A stretch of DNA of 44,944 bases from Acidobacteriota bacterium (GTDB lineage: Bacteria; Acidobacteriota; Terriglobia; Versatilivoradales; Versatilivoraceae). This document shows positions 1-7,589 of this stretch, one piece after another. Each line of letters starts with the position of its first letter. Position 1 is the stretch's first letter. Where the stretch lies: contig VXMN01000139.1 of the NCBI GenBank assembly GCA_009841055.1, forward strand, positions 1 to 44,944, read 5' to 3'. The translations under genes and the position numbers were made by a program. A model generated the notes under the pieces. That model searched no databases and had not been told where the DNA came from. It saw only the letters and a list, made by a program, of their open reading frames with translations.

Positions 1-345
1 GCCGGCGGTGGTATCAACCTCACGCCCGCCCGCGTCGGTGTATTTACACCGGCGGTTAAAATCCTGCGCGACGCCTCTAAGGGCGGGATTCCGTGCTGGG
101 TGGGAGGGATGCTGGAATCGGCGGTGGGGGCCTGTCACTGCATTGCCCTGGCCACCCTCGCCAACATCGGCTATCCCGCCGATATCTTCCCCTCCAGCCG
201 CTTCTACCGGAAAGACCTTTCCGTTCCGGAAATCGAGCTTTCGGCTCCCGGGCGGATCCGGGCCCTGCCGGGGCCGGGAATCGGCTGCGTCCCCAACCGG
301 GGCGAGCTGGAGAGGCTGGTGGTGGAGTCCTGTCGGTTAGGTTGA
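1..345 (+). CDS. Enolase-superfamily enzyme, C-terminal part (OSBS / N-acylamino acid racemase-like)
   Basis: The frame is open from base 1 and stops at TGA 343-345, so only the last 114 residues are in the window. The visible part starts AGGGINLTPARVG and carries GGMLESAVG, the typical C-terminal barrel signature of o-succinylbenzoate synthase / N-acylamino acid racemase proteins. It ends in the usual GPGIGCVPNRGELE tail. The family uses a divalent metal to stabilise an enolate intermediate, in menaquinone synthesis or in racemising N-acyl or dipeptide substrates. The metal ligands and the catalytic KxK lysines lie upstream of the window, so the substrate cannot be inferred. The ORF track's ATG starts inside this frame are internal. 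Confidence 0.8.
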   Translation, partial: AGGGINLTPARVGVFTPAVKILRDASKGGIPCWVGGMLESAVGACHCIALATLANIGYPADIFPSSRFYRKDLSVPEIELSAPGRIRALPGPGIGCVPNRGELERLVVESCRLG

Positions 346-382
346 GTGTCAGCCCTTCGTCGGCAAACTAAGGAACGGTTTC

Positions 383-1327
383 ATGAACAGTACCGATCTC
401 CGAGTGGTCCTGGAGCCCGAAATACCCGATTACGATCCCGAGCTTTACCGATACCAGACGGTGGCCGAGGGAATCACCGGTTTCGAATCCGTCAGTGAGG
501 AGGAGTTGGCCCGCTTTCGGCAACGCGGGTACCTGGTGGTTCACCAGGCTTTTTCGATGGCCCGGGTGGAGGCGGCCAGGCAGGAGCTCTATCGATTGGG
601 GACCAGCCCGCGGCCGGATTGCGAGTCGGTCTATTTCGAGGGTGCCGTCAGGCAGCAGTTGCCGGCTCTGAAGGGGAAGTCGGTTGCCGCGCCCAAAGGC
701 CGGCGATTCGTCGATCTGGCCCTGGGGCACACGGACAACCACTTGCCGCCGCTCGAACCGGCAACCCGAATGCGTTTTGTTCGCAAGTTCATGGGCTTCA
801 CCCGGGAGGAGAACCCTGCCCTCAAGGCCGTGGCGGAGGATCCCGCTCTCATGCGGGTGGTCGGCCGGATTCTGGGAGGTAAGCCGGGGCTCTACCAGGA
901 TATGGCGCTGATCAAGCCTCCCGGCGGCCGGGAGAAGCCGTGGCACCAGGATCGCGCCTACTTCAACCTCACGCAAACCACCCGGATCGTGGGCGTCTGG
1001 ATCGCGCTGGACCGGGCCACTCCCGAAAACGGCTGCATGCAGGTGGTCGAAGGGGGACATCGACAAGGCCCCCGGGTGCACTTCATGAGGCGTGACTGGC
1101 AGATCTGCGACAGCGAGGTGGCGCGGCTTCCCCGGGTGGCGATTCCCATGAGGGCCGGCGGCTGTCTGTTGTTTGACGCGCTCTTGCCGCACGGCACTCC
1201 AGCCAACCGCACCGACCGGCAGCGCTGGGCCGTGCAGTACCACTACGTGTCGTCCGACAGCCGGGAAACCGGAGACGAGGATCGCCTGGCCGTGTTCGGG
1301 TCGGAGGGCAAGGGTGTGAGCTGCTGA
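383..1327 (+). CDS. Phytanoyl-CoA dioxygenase (PhyH) family protein
   Basis: A 314-residue Fe(II)/2-oxoglutarate dioxygenase of the PhyH family. The double-stranded beta-helix holds the iron triad: H188 and D190 in WHQD, and H270 in DALLPHGTPANRT. The downstream arginine (about R281 in RQRWAVQYHY) is the likely 2-oxoglutarate anchor. Length and motif spacing match the family. These enzymes hydroxylate very varied substrates (fatty acyl-CoAs, ectoine, small metabolites), so the substrate is unknown. The gene starts 37 bp after the enolase-superfamily gene and precedes an HpaI-type aldolase on the same strand, which suggests a catabolic cluster. The 381-residue ORF on the opposite strand (368-1513) is a shadow. 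Confidence 0.85.
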   Translation: MNSTDLRVVLEPEIPDYDPELYRYQTVAEGITGFESVSEEELARFRQRGYLVVHQAFSMARVEAARQELYRLGTSPRPDCESVYFEGAVRQQLPALKGKSVAAPKGRRFVDLALGHTDNHLPPLEPATRMRFVRKFMGFTREENPALKAVAEDPALMRVVGRILGGKPGLYQDMALIKPPGGREKPWHQDRAYFNLTQTTRIVGVWIALDRATPENGCMQVVEGGHRQGPRVHFMRRDWQICDSEVARLPRVAIPMRAGGCLLFDALLPHGTPANRTDRQRWAVQYHYVSSDSRETGDEDRLAVFGSEGKGVSC

Positions 1328-1528
1328 TCCACGAAGGGCCACGAAGGACGACAAAGGGCCACGAAGGGGTTGGAGGAAGCTCAAGAGGAATTCGCCAAAG
1401 GTCGGGAAGGGGTTCAACAGATTAATCGCAAAGGGACTCCAAGGGGTTGGAAAAGGCTCGAAAGGGATGCGTAAAGGGCCACCGGGAAAGACAACAAGGG
1501 ACATGGATTTCAAAGAAAGGCAAGGTCG
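1328..1528. repeat. Intergenic region with a 'CACGAAGGGCC' dispersed repeat
   Basis: This gap holds short direct repeats of CACGAAGG and AAGGGCC. Read on the minus strand, 1328-1395 closely matches 32563-32620 (both run from a CCTCTTGAG-like start through CTCCAACCCCTTCGTGGCCCTT to CTTCGTGGAT). It is therefore one copy of a dispersed repeat also found near 2480-2545 and 37716-37765. No coding frame was recognised. Confidence 0.6.
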
Positions 1529-2332
1529 ATGAGAGTTAATCTGGCTCGCAAGAAGCTGCTTGAAGGGGGCATCATTTCCGGCCCCTCCCTCTACTATCCC
1601 TCACCCGAAATCGCCGAGGAGGCGGTCCAGCACGGATTCGACTTCGTGTGGATCGACTGGCAGCACGGGGCCTGGTCGGAGTCGAGCATCAACGCCTCCA
1701 TGGCGCCCTTCGTCCACAGGGACACGGTTCCGCTGGTGCGGCCGCTGGGACCCGATCCGGCCTGGATCGGGAGGGTGCTGGACCTGGGGGCGCTGGGGGT
1801 CATCATCCCCATGGTTGAGACGGCCGAGCAGTGCGAAAGCATCGTGCGGGCCGCCAAGTTCCCGCCCAGGGGAAACCGCTCGGCCACCGGGCTGCGGACG
1901 GCCTACCATGCCGGCCACAGCTACTTCGATTACACCGAGAACGCCAACGACCAGATCCTGACGGTGGTGATGGTGGAGACGCCGCGCGGGGTCCGGAACG
2001 TGAGGGAGATGATGGCGGTGCCGGACGTGGACTGCGTCCTGATCGGTCCCTACGACCTGGAGCGGGCGGTGGGGGCCGAATCCCTGGGCGGGCAACCGAC
2101 CCGGGAGTTCAGGCCCTCGGAGGAGGCCGAGGCGCTGGTGCGGGAGGTGTTGAAGGCTTCCGGGGAGACCGGGGTGGCGGCGGGATACGTCACCAACAGC
2201 CCCAGCGAAGCGGAAGAGCGGGCCGCCGAGGGCTTCCGCATGGTCTGCCCCGGCCACGACATCACGGACATGATCGAGGCCTTCAAGCGGATGAAGCGCT
2301 GCTCGGAGGGGCTGGACCGGTTCCTGCCCTGA
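1529..2332 (+). CDS. HpcH/HpaI aldolase/citrate lyase family protein
   Basis: A 267-residue class II pyruvate aldolase-like TIM barrel. Visible family motifs are DWQHG (catalytic His region near residue 45), VIIPMVETAEQ, VMVETPRGVRN (metal-binding Glu) and LIGPYDLE (metal-binding Asp). Such enzymes split or form 2-oxo-4-hydroxy acids from pyruvate and an aldehyde. Several members act on deoxy sugar acids or aromatic-pathway acids, and the substrate here cannot be told. A second, divergent member lies at 19932-20723. The gene follows the PhyH gene by about 200 bp of repeat-containing spacer, so co-transcription is uncertain. Confidence 0.88.
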   Translation: MRVNLARKKLLEGGIISGPSLYYPSPEIAEEAVQHGFDFVWIDWQHGAWSESSINASMAPFVHRDTVPLVRPLGPDPAWIGRVLDLGALGVIIPMVETAEQCESIVRAAKFPPRGNRSATGLRTAYHAGHSYFDYTENANDQILTVVMVETPRGVRNVREMMAVPDVDCVLIGPYDLERAVGAESLGGQPTREFRPSEEAEALVREVLKASGETGVAAGYVTNSPSEAEERAAEGFRMVCPGHDITDMIEAFKRMKRCSEGLDRFLP

Positions 2333-2337
2333 GGGGG

Positions 2338-2397
2338 TTGTCCCCGGCATTCGGGTTGGCGCCTGCCTTTACCAGAGCGGCGATGACTTTAGGGGGG
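2338..2397 (-). pseudogene. Orphan ankyrin-repeat fragment
   Basis: On the minus strand this stretch reads PPKVIAALVKAGANPNAGDN, nearly the same as repeats in the ankyrin gene just upstream (for example PAVIAALVKAGA). No ankyrin frame continues on either side. It lies about 210 bp beyond that gene's stop codon. It looks like a leftover of an earlier, longer ankyrin gene or of repeat recombination. Confidence 0.6.
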
Positions 2398-2399
2398 CG

Positions 2400-2545
2400 C
2401 CTCCTCCCATCACTCTTGCTCCTCGAGGGGGCAGGCGCCGGCCTGCCGGGCCGCAGCCCTGCCGACGCGGCACAGCCGTCACGCTTGGTGGCCGTTCCTG
2501 GCCCTTCGTGGATCACTCTTTTTCGTTTGTTTCAGGTAACTCCTC
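2400..2545 (+). repeat. Dispersed repeat, about 140 bp (second copy at 37632-37765)
   Basis: The sequence from CACTCTTGCTCCTCGAGGGGG to CTTCGTGGATCACTCTTTTT matches 37632-37765 along its length by eye, with scattered substitutions. Its right end (CTTCGTGGAT) also recurs at 1328-1395 (inverted) and 32563-32665. The rest of the 2333-2605 gap shows no gene. Confidence 0.55.
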
Positions 2546-2605
2546 CTCGGTCGGGACGCCCGCTGTTCCGACAGCCCTCCTCGACATAGGAACACCCACC
2601 AGCCT

Positions 2606-4531
2606 TCACTGCGCCGCCTTCAACTTCCGATAGGCCGCGGTCCCCATGAGCCCGGGGTTGTCCTCGGCGAGGTCCAACGGCGTCTTGCCATCCTTGTCCT
2701 GAGACTTGGGGTTCGCCCCCGCCTCCAGAAGAAACGACACAATTTTCGGATCGAAATTGGAATCAGCGGCGAGGTGCAGGGGGGTCCGGCCGCGAGCGGG
2801 CTCGGGTGCGTCGAGGTCGGCGCCGGCCTCCAGCAAGGCGCCGATGATCTCGGGATTTTCGCTGAGTCTGGCTGCCAGGTGGAGGGAAGTGTTGCCATGT
2901 TTGTCTTGAGCATTCGGATCTGCGCCCCGCTCGATCAGGACATTGATGACCTCCGGATTGCTGTTGGATCCGGCCGCCAAGTGCAGGGGAGTCCAACCGA
3001 GCTCGTCCTGCAGTTTCAGGTCGGCCCCTTGCTCGAGCAGGAAAGCAAGAACGTCAGGACTGGTGTTGGACCTGGCGGCCCAGTGCAGGACGGTTCTGCC
3101 GCGGCTGCCCCGTGCCTGGACATTGAGGGTGATGCCCTCCTTGACCAAAGCAGCCAGGATTTCCGGATTGGTGTTGGACATGGCTGCCGCATGCAGGGGA
3201 GTGAAGCCGTTTCTGTTCGTGGCCTCGGGATAGGCGCCGGCCTTGACCAGGGCGGCGATCACGGCGGGATTGGTGTTGGACGCGGCTGCCGAATGGAGTG
3301 GAGTCCCGCCGCCTTCTGTCCCGGCGTTGGGATCGGCTCCCCCTTTGAGGAGCTCAGCGATCTTGGCAAGATTAGCAGCTGCCTTGGCCTCGGTCGCGTC
3401 CCTGCCCGCCTGGGTCAACCTGGAGACGATCTGAGGATCATCGGTGGACTTGGCGATGGCCGGATCCGAAAATACTTTGGCCAGTGCGAAAAAGTAGGAG
3501 GGATCCCTGAGTTGGGCGAGGGCGGATGGATCTTCCAACATCTCCAAGGTCTCCGCGATCCTCTCGGGATGGTCCCTGAAATCGCGCAGAAAGTGTTTGG
3601 ACAGCCTCTCGGTTGGATCTTCGATCCTGTCGGGTCTTAGGGAATAAGCTCTGGCAGCCTCATGCAGGGGAGAGTTTCCATATTGGTCCTTGGCATTGGG
3701 GTTGGCACCCGCCCGGATCAGTTCGGCGATGAGCCGGGAATTGTCGTTGAATCCGGCCGCCTGGTGCAGGGGAGTCGCACCGTTCTCATCCCGCGCATCG
3801 GGGTCGGCGCCCGCCTTTGCCAGGACGGCGATGAATTCGACGTTCTGGTTGAGCATGGCCGCACGGTGCAGTGCGGTAGAACCGTCCTCATCCTGGGCTT
3901 TGGGGTCTACCCCGGCTTTCAATAGAGCTGTGACGATTGCAGGCGTGCTGGCGGCCGAGGCCGCCGTGTGCAGGGGCGTCTTCCCGTCTTCATCCCGGAC
4001 CCCGGGATCGGCGCCGGCCTCCACCAGTGCAGCGATGACGGCGGGATTCCTGGCGCCGTACCAGGCAGCCTTGAACAGAGGAGTCTCCCCACTTGAATCC
4101 CGAGCGTTGGGATCGGCGCCTGCATCGATCAGTGCCGGGATGATGTCGGGACTGCCGGTTTCCATGTTGGCGGCGGACAAGGCGGCTCCATGCAAGGGAG
4201 TCCAACCGCGACTTGCCCGAGCATTGGGGTCGGCGCCTGCCTGAACCAGCGCGGAGACCATGGAGGAATTGGCGATACCACGGGCGATGTGGTGCAATGG
4301 TGTCTCGCCGTCTTCATCCCGGGCCTTGGGATCGGCGCCGTTTTGGAGACAGGTGGTGACGTCCTCGAGCGAAGCCGTCTTGAAGAATTCGGGTGTATTC
4401 CAATGAGTGCAGTCTTGACCGGTGTCTTTTTCCGAGGTCCATCCAGGCGTCGCCGGTATGACCGTAAACCCTGCGACGGTGCCGATGAGCATCAGGACAA
4501 CCCGCCGTGGCCCATTCCCTTTACGCTTCAT
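2606..4531 (-). CDS. Exported ankyrin-repeat protein (downstream paralogue)
   Basis: A 641-residue protein starting at ATG 4531, where GGGAGA sits just upstream. The ORF track's 4564 start is a TTG without support. An N-terminal signal peptide (MKRKGNGPRRVVLMLIG...) is followed by CTHWNTPEFFKTASLEDVTTCL, with Cys about 41 and 61, perhaps a disulphide. About seven ankyrin repeats follow, of the pattern DExGxTPLHxAAxxNxNPxVIxALLxAGADPNA. A charged, non-ankyrin helical spacer spans about residues 296-385, then a second block of about seven repeats runs nearly to the C-terminus. It lies 36 bp downstream of a paralogue with the same N-terminal plan, probably in one operon from a tandem duplication. 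Ankyrin repeats bind proteins; no catalytic domain is present and the partner is unknown. Confidence 0.88.
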   Translation of the reverse strand: MKRKGNGPRRVVLMLIGTVAGFTVIPATPGWTSEKDTGQDCTHWNTPEFFKTASLEDVTTCLQNGADPKARDEDGETPLHHIARGIANSSMVSALVQAGADPNARASRGWTPLHGAALSAANMETGSPDIIPALIDAGADPNARDSSGETPLFKAAWYGARNPAVIAALVEAGADPGVRDEDGKTPLHTAASAASTPAIVTALLKAGVDPKAQDEDGSTALHRAAMLNQNVEFIAVLAKAGADPDARDENGATPLHQAAGFNDNSRLIAELIRAGANPNAKDQYGNSPLHEAARAYSLRPDRIEDPTERLSKHFLRDFRDHPERIAETLEMLEDPSALAQLRDPSYFFALAKVFSDPAIAKSTDDPQIVSRLTQAGRDATEAKAAANLAKIAELLKGGADPNAGTEGGGTPLHSAAASNTNPAVIAALVKAGAYPEATNRNGFTPLHAAAMSNTNPEILAALVKEGITLNVQARGSRGRTVLHWAARSNTSPDVLAFLLEQGADLKLQDELGWTPLHLAAGSNSNPEVINVLIERGADPNAQDKHGNTSLHLAARLSENPEIIGALLEAGADLDAPEPARGRTPLHLAADSNFDPKIVSFLLEAGANPKSQDKDGKTPLDLAEDNPGLMGTAAYRKLKAAQ

Positions 4532-4567
4532 GATTTCTCCCGATTCGCAGGCAAGTCCGGGCAACGA

Positions 4568-5899
4568 TCACTGACCTTGGTTCAAGCGGCCGGAGATGTC
4601 GGTGTCCTTGAGCTGGTCGTTTTCTTCCAGAAGGCTCACCGGCGTCCGGCCTAGCTCGTCTTTCACCCGCGGATCGGCCCCTGCCTCCAGCAACACGGTG
4701 ATCACGTCGGGATTGCCGTTGGACTGGGCTGCCTCGTGCAGGGGTGTCTCGCCCAATTCATCCTTGGCTCTTGGGTCGGCTCCCGCCTCGAGCAGAACAG
4801 AGATGATGGCTGGATTCTTGTTGTAGCCGGCTGCTTTGTGCAGGGGAGTCGCGCCATCCTCATCCCGTGCCTTGGCATCAGCCCCCTTCTCCAACAGTGC
4901 TTTCAGGATTCCGGGGTCGGTACTATGAAAAGCGGCCCTGTGCAGCGGAGTATCGCCATCTTCGTCGCGCGCATTGGGATCGGCTCCCGCCTCGATCAGG
5001 GCCGTCACCGTTTCAGGATGGGTACAGGTCGGAGCTATCTGGTGCAGGGGAGTCTGCCCGTCTTCATTCCGCGCGTTGGGATCGGCTCCCGCCTTCACCA
5101 GGGTGGCAATGACCTCTGCATAGTGGTTTCCGTAACTGCCCACCATGAACAGAGGCGTGTGACCGGATTCATCCCGCGCGTTGGGATCGGCCCCGGCCTT
5201 CAGCAACCGGGTCAGGACTTCGAGGTTGGGGTTGCGCTGGGCGGCCCAATGCAGGGGCGTGGAGCCGTGGTTGCCTCCCTCGTTGGGGTCGGCGCCGGCC
5301 TTTAGTAGAACGGTGATGATGGCGGGATTGACGTTGGACATGGCCGCTCTTTCCAACGGAACCCGGCCATAAGGACCGGCTCCCCGCGCCTTGGGATCGG
5401 CGCCGGCGTCTATCAGGGCTGACATAATTTCAGGATTAGGGTTGAAGGATGCCGCCGCCTCCAGCGGGACCAATCCCCGCCTTTCCTGCGCCTTGGGATC
5501 GGCGCCGGCGCCGATCAGGGCTGAAATCACTTCAGGATTGGCGTTGAAGGATGCCGCCACTCCCAAGGGCGTCCATCCCTGCTCGTCCGGCGCGCCGGGG
5601 TCGGCGCCGGCCTTTACCATAGCCGTAATGACGCCAGGGTCGGGGCTGTGGCGGGCCGCGGTGTGCAGCGCGGTCTGTCCATACTGGTCGGCTCCAGTGG
5701 GGTCTGAGACCTGCTTCATACATGCATTTACGTCCTCGACGGCGGCGACCCGGAAAAACTCTTCGGTGTTCCATTGGTCGCAGCTTGCGCGTTCGTCGGC
5801 AGCCGCATGGGCACCCGGAGGGGCCGGCACCGATAGCGTCCCCATCGCCAGCGTGAGGAGCAGGGTGACCTGCCGGATTGTCGGTCGTTTCGGTTTCAT
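4568..5899 (-). CDS. Exported ankyrin-repeat protein (upstream paralogue)
   Basis: A 443-residue protein. I place the start at ATG 5899 because GGAGG lies 4-5 bases upstream; the longer ORF to 5944 has no such site. A signal peptide (MKPKRPTIRQVTLLLTLAMG...) ends near GAHAAADERA, so export past the inner membrane is likely. The mature N-terminus CDQWNTEEFFRVAAVEDVNACM matches that of the next gene, including both cysteines (about 40 and 60). Roughly eleven ankyrin repeats then follow without an insert. The two genes look like the product of tandem duplication followed by repeat gain or loss. A binding or scaffold role in the periplasm or at the cell surface is inferred from architecture only. 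Confidence 0.87.
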   Translation of the reverse strand: MKPKRPTIRQVTLLLTLAMGTLSVPAPPGAHAAADERASCDQWNTEEFFRVAAVEDVNACMKQVSDPTGADQYGQTALHTAARHSPDPGVITAMVKAGADPGAPDEQGWTPLGVAASFNANPEVISALIGAGADPKAQERRGLVPLEAAASFNPNPEIMSALIDAGADPKARGAGPYGRVPLERAAMSNVNPAIITVLLKAGADPNEGGNHGSTPLHWAAQRNPNLEVLTRLLKAGADPNARDESGHTPLFMVGSYGNHYAEVIATLVKAGADPNARNEDGQTPLHQIAPTCTHPETVTALIEAGADPNARDEDGDTPLHRAAFHSTDPGILKALLEKGADAKARDEDGATPLHKAAGYNKNPAIISVLLEAGADPRAKDELGETPLHEAAQSNGNPDVITVLLEAGADPRVKDELGRTPVSLLEENDQLKDTDISGRLNQGQ

Positions 5900-6216
5900 C
5901 ACGCCTCCGCATGGCCGAGCCTGCCGCCACGGATCCGGCCCCATTGGGTTTCCCGAATCTCAGGCCCAAGGCGGTTTGCCGCTGTCCGGACGGTCGTTGA
6001 GCTTTAGGATGAGAACATTCTACTTGTTAATTATAGCCGACATGGGGACAACCCCGAAAAACCTGCCACTGGGACAAGTCAGCGCTGCGCAAGCGCAGAC
6101 CGGGGAAGCGGCGGCCGGTACCCTCGTTGACCTCGAACATCCGGAACAGATAGCAGCCTCCCGCGGATTCCCGTCGTCCTCGTTACGAAAATGCGCAGGT
6201 CTTTCCAAAATATTCG
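5900..6216. other. Divergent intergenic region between the ankyrin pair and the gntR operon
   Basis: This gap carries the 5' regions of both divergent units. It holds a perfect TATAAT on the minus strand at 6030-6035 and a small GC palindrome, TGCGCAAGCGCA. I see no gene. The 428-residue ORF on the plus strand (5391-6677) reads antisense through the ankyrin gene and only its last 141 codons are real. Confidence 0.5.
6030..6035 (-). promoter_or_regulatory. Candidate -10 box for the ankyrin operon
   Basis: A perfect TATAAT on the minus strand, about 130 bp before the ankyrin ATG at 5899. No convincing -35 box lies 16-18 bp upstream, so this is a weak prediction. Confidence 0.3.
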
Positions 6217-6251
6217 TTGACATCATGTGTACTAGTATTCATAGTACACAT
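6217..6251 (+). promoter_or_regulatory. Promoter and palindromic operator of the YtrA-type ABC operon
   Basis: TTGACA at 6217-6222, a 17-bp spacer and CATAGT at 6240-6245 would put transcription start at about 6252, the first base of the regulator's ATG. A perfect 10-bp inverted repeat ATGTGTACTA-N7-TAGTACACAT (6225-6251) covers the spacer and the -10 box and ends at the base before the ATG. GntR proteins bind such palindromes as dimers, so autorepression by the first gene product is the likely use. No Shine-Dalgarno sequence precedes the ATG, in keeping with a leaderless transcript. Confidence 0.75.
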
Positions 6252-6677
6252 ATGTTGCCATTCACCGTACAGTTCCGAACGGGCCTGTCGATCTACCAGC
6301 AACTGGTCTACGCCGTCCAGAAGGCCATCATCTCCGGCCAGTTGCTTCCGGGAGACCGTTTCCCTTCGGTCCGCAAGCTGAGCCAGGAACTGCGGATCAA
6401 TCCCAATACGGCCCAGAAGGTGGTGACGCGCCTGGTGGACCAGGGACTGCTGGAGGTCAAGCCGGGAGTCGGTACCATGGTGGCCCGCCTGCCGGAGGCC
6501 TCTCCAAGGGAGCGCTCCGCGCTGCTGGACCATGAAGCGGAAGCGCTGGTGGTGGAGGCCAGAAGGCTCTCGCTGACTCTGGATCGAGTCCTGGAAGCCG
6601 TTCAGGACCACTGGAACGGCCTTTCGGAAGTTTCGGTCAACGCCCGGGAGAACCCCGGCAAGGAAGGCTCGAAATGA
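6252..6677 (+). CDS. GntR family transcriptional regulator, YtrA subfamily
   Basis: A 141-residue protein starting MLPFTVQFRTGLSIYQQLV. The N-terminal winged helix-turn-helix (about residues 10-78, with GDRFPSVRKLSQELRINPNTAQKVV) is typical GntR. The short C-terminal tail of about 60 residues, with no large ligand-binding domain, is the YtrA subfamily layout, whose members normally repress an adjacent ABC transporter operon. The stop overlaps the start of the ATPase gene (ATGA at 6674-6677), which supports translational coupling. The start at 6252 is chosen because homology begins there and the operator ends at 6251. The effector is unknown; members of this subfamily often respond to cell-envelope stress or antibiotics. 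Confidence 0.88.
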   Translation: MLPFTVQFRTGLSIYQQLVYAVQKAIISGQLLPGDRFPSVRKLSQELRINPNTAQKVVTRLVDQGLLEVKPGVGTMVARLPEASPRERSALLDHEAEALVVEARRLSLTLDRVLEAVQDHWNGLSEVSVNARENPGKEGSK

Positions 6678-7579
6678 ACGCCATCATTGAGACCCAGGAA
6701 CTGACGCGGCGATTCGGCAAGACGATGGCCGTGCGCAACCTGTCGCTGCAGGTCCCCGAGGGAAGCGTCTTCGCCTTGCTGGGACCCAACGGAGCCGGCA
6801 AGACCACCGTAATCAAAATGCTGATGAACATGATCCGCCCCACCAGCGGCACGGCGCAGATGATGGGCGTCGATTCGCTGCGGCTGAGTCCGGCCCAACT
6901 GGCCAGGATCGGCTACGTTTCCGAGAACCAGCAAATGCTGGAATGGATGACGGTCCAGCAGTTGATCGACTACTGCCGCCCCATGTATCCCACCTGGGAC
7001 CCGGATTTGTGCCGGCAACTGATCCGCCAGTTCGAGCTGCCCCTGAACCGGAAGATCAAGACCTTTTCCCGGGGCATGAAGGTCAAGGCCTCGCTGCTTT
7101 CCTCGCTCTCCTACCGGCCCGAGCTGGTCATCCTGGACGAGCCCTTTACCGGCCTGGACGCGCTGGTGCGGGACGAGTTCATTCGGGGCTTGCTGGAGTT
7201 GAGCGGCCGCAGCCAATGGACCATTCTGGTGGCCTCCCACGACATCGACGAGGTGGAGCGCCTGGCCGACTGGGTGGGCGTGATCGACAAGGGCGAGAAA
7301 CGGCTGGCGGAGACCACCGCCTCGCTGCAGGCCCGCTTCCGTCAGTGCGAGGCCACCCTGGAGCCGGGCCGGGAAATGCCGGAGACCCTGCCCGATTCCT
7401 GGCTGCTGGCGGAGAGGGCGGGGCAGGTGGTTCGGTTCGTGGACAGCCGCTACCGGGAGGAAGCCGGCGACCAGGCCATTCGGAGCTCTCTGCCGGGTCT
7501 CAAGGACTTGACGGTGCGTCCAATGTCCCTGAAGGCCATCTTCATGGCGCTGGCCCGAACGTATCGGCTGTACGAATAA
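6674..7579 (+). CDS. ABC transporter ATP-binding protein (YtrB-like)
   Basis: A 301-residue nucleotide-binding subunit. Walker A is GPNGAGKTT (about 38-46), the signature is the variant FSRGMKVK instead of LSGGQ, Walker B is LVILDEP, and the switch histidine is in ASHD. The SRGMK form is common in ATPases of ABC-2-type exporters next to YtrA regulators. A C-terminal extension of about 80 residues follows the ATPase core. It overlaps gntR by 4 bp and is followed after 10 bp by the first permease gene, so regulator, ATPase and permeases form one unit. The cargo is not evident from the sequence. Confidence 0.92.
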   Translation: MNAIIETQELTRRFGKTMAVRNLSLQVPEGSVFALLGPNGAGKTTVIKMLMNMIRPTSGTAQMMGVDSLRLSPAQLARIGYVSENQQMLEWMTVQQLIDYCRPMYPTWDPDLCRQLIRQFELPLNRKIKTFSRGMKVKASLLSSLSYRPELVILDEPFTGLDALVRDEFIRGLLELSGRSQWTILVASHDIDEVERLADWVGVIDKGEKRLAETTASLQARFRQCEATLEPGREMPETLPDSWLLAERAGQVVRFVDSRYREEAGDQAIRSSLPGLKDLTVRPMSLKAIFMALARTYRLYE

Positions 7580-7589
7580 GAAGCGGGAA

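Noticed and set aside
368-1513. 381-residue minus-strand ORF
   Set aside because: It lies antisense to the PhyH gene, which has a full iron-binding triad. Its sequence is low-complexity and rich in Pro, Arg and His, as GC-rich shadow frames are.
5391-6251. N-terminal extension of the GntR ORF
   Set aside because: It reads antisense through the ankyrin gene in repeat-like Ala/Ser/Gly sequence. The real protein begins at 6252, right after the operator.
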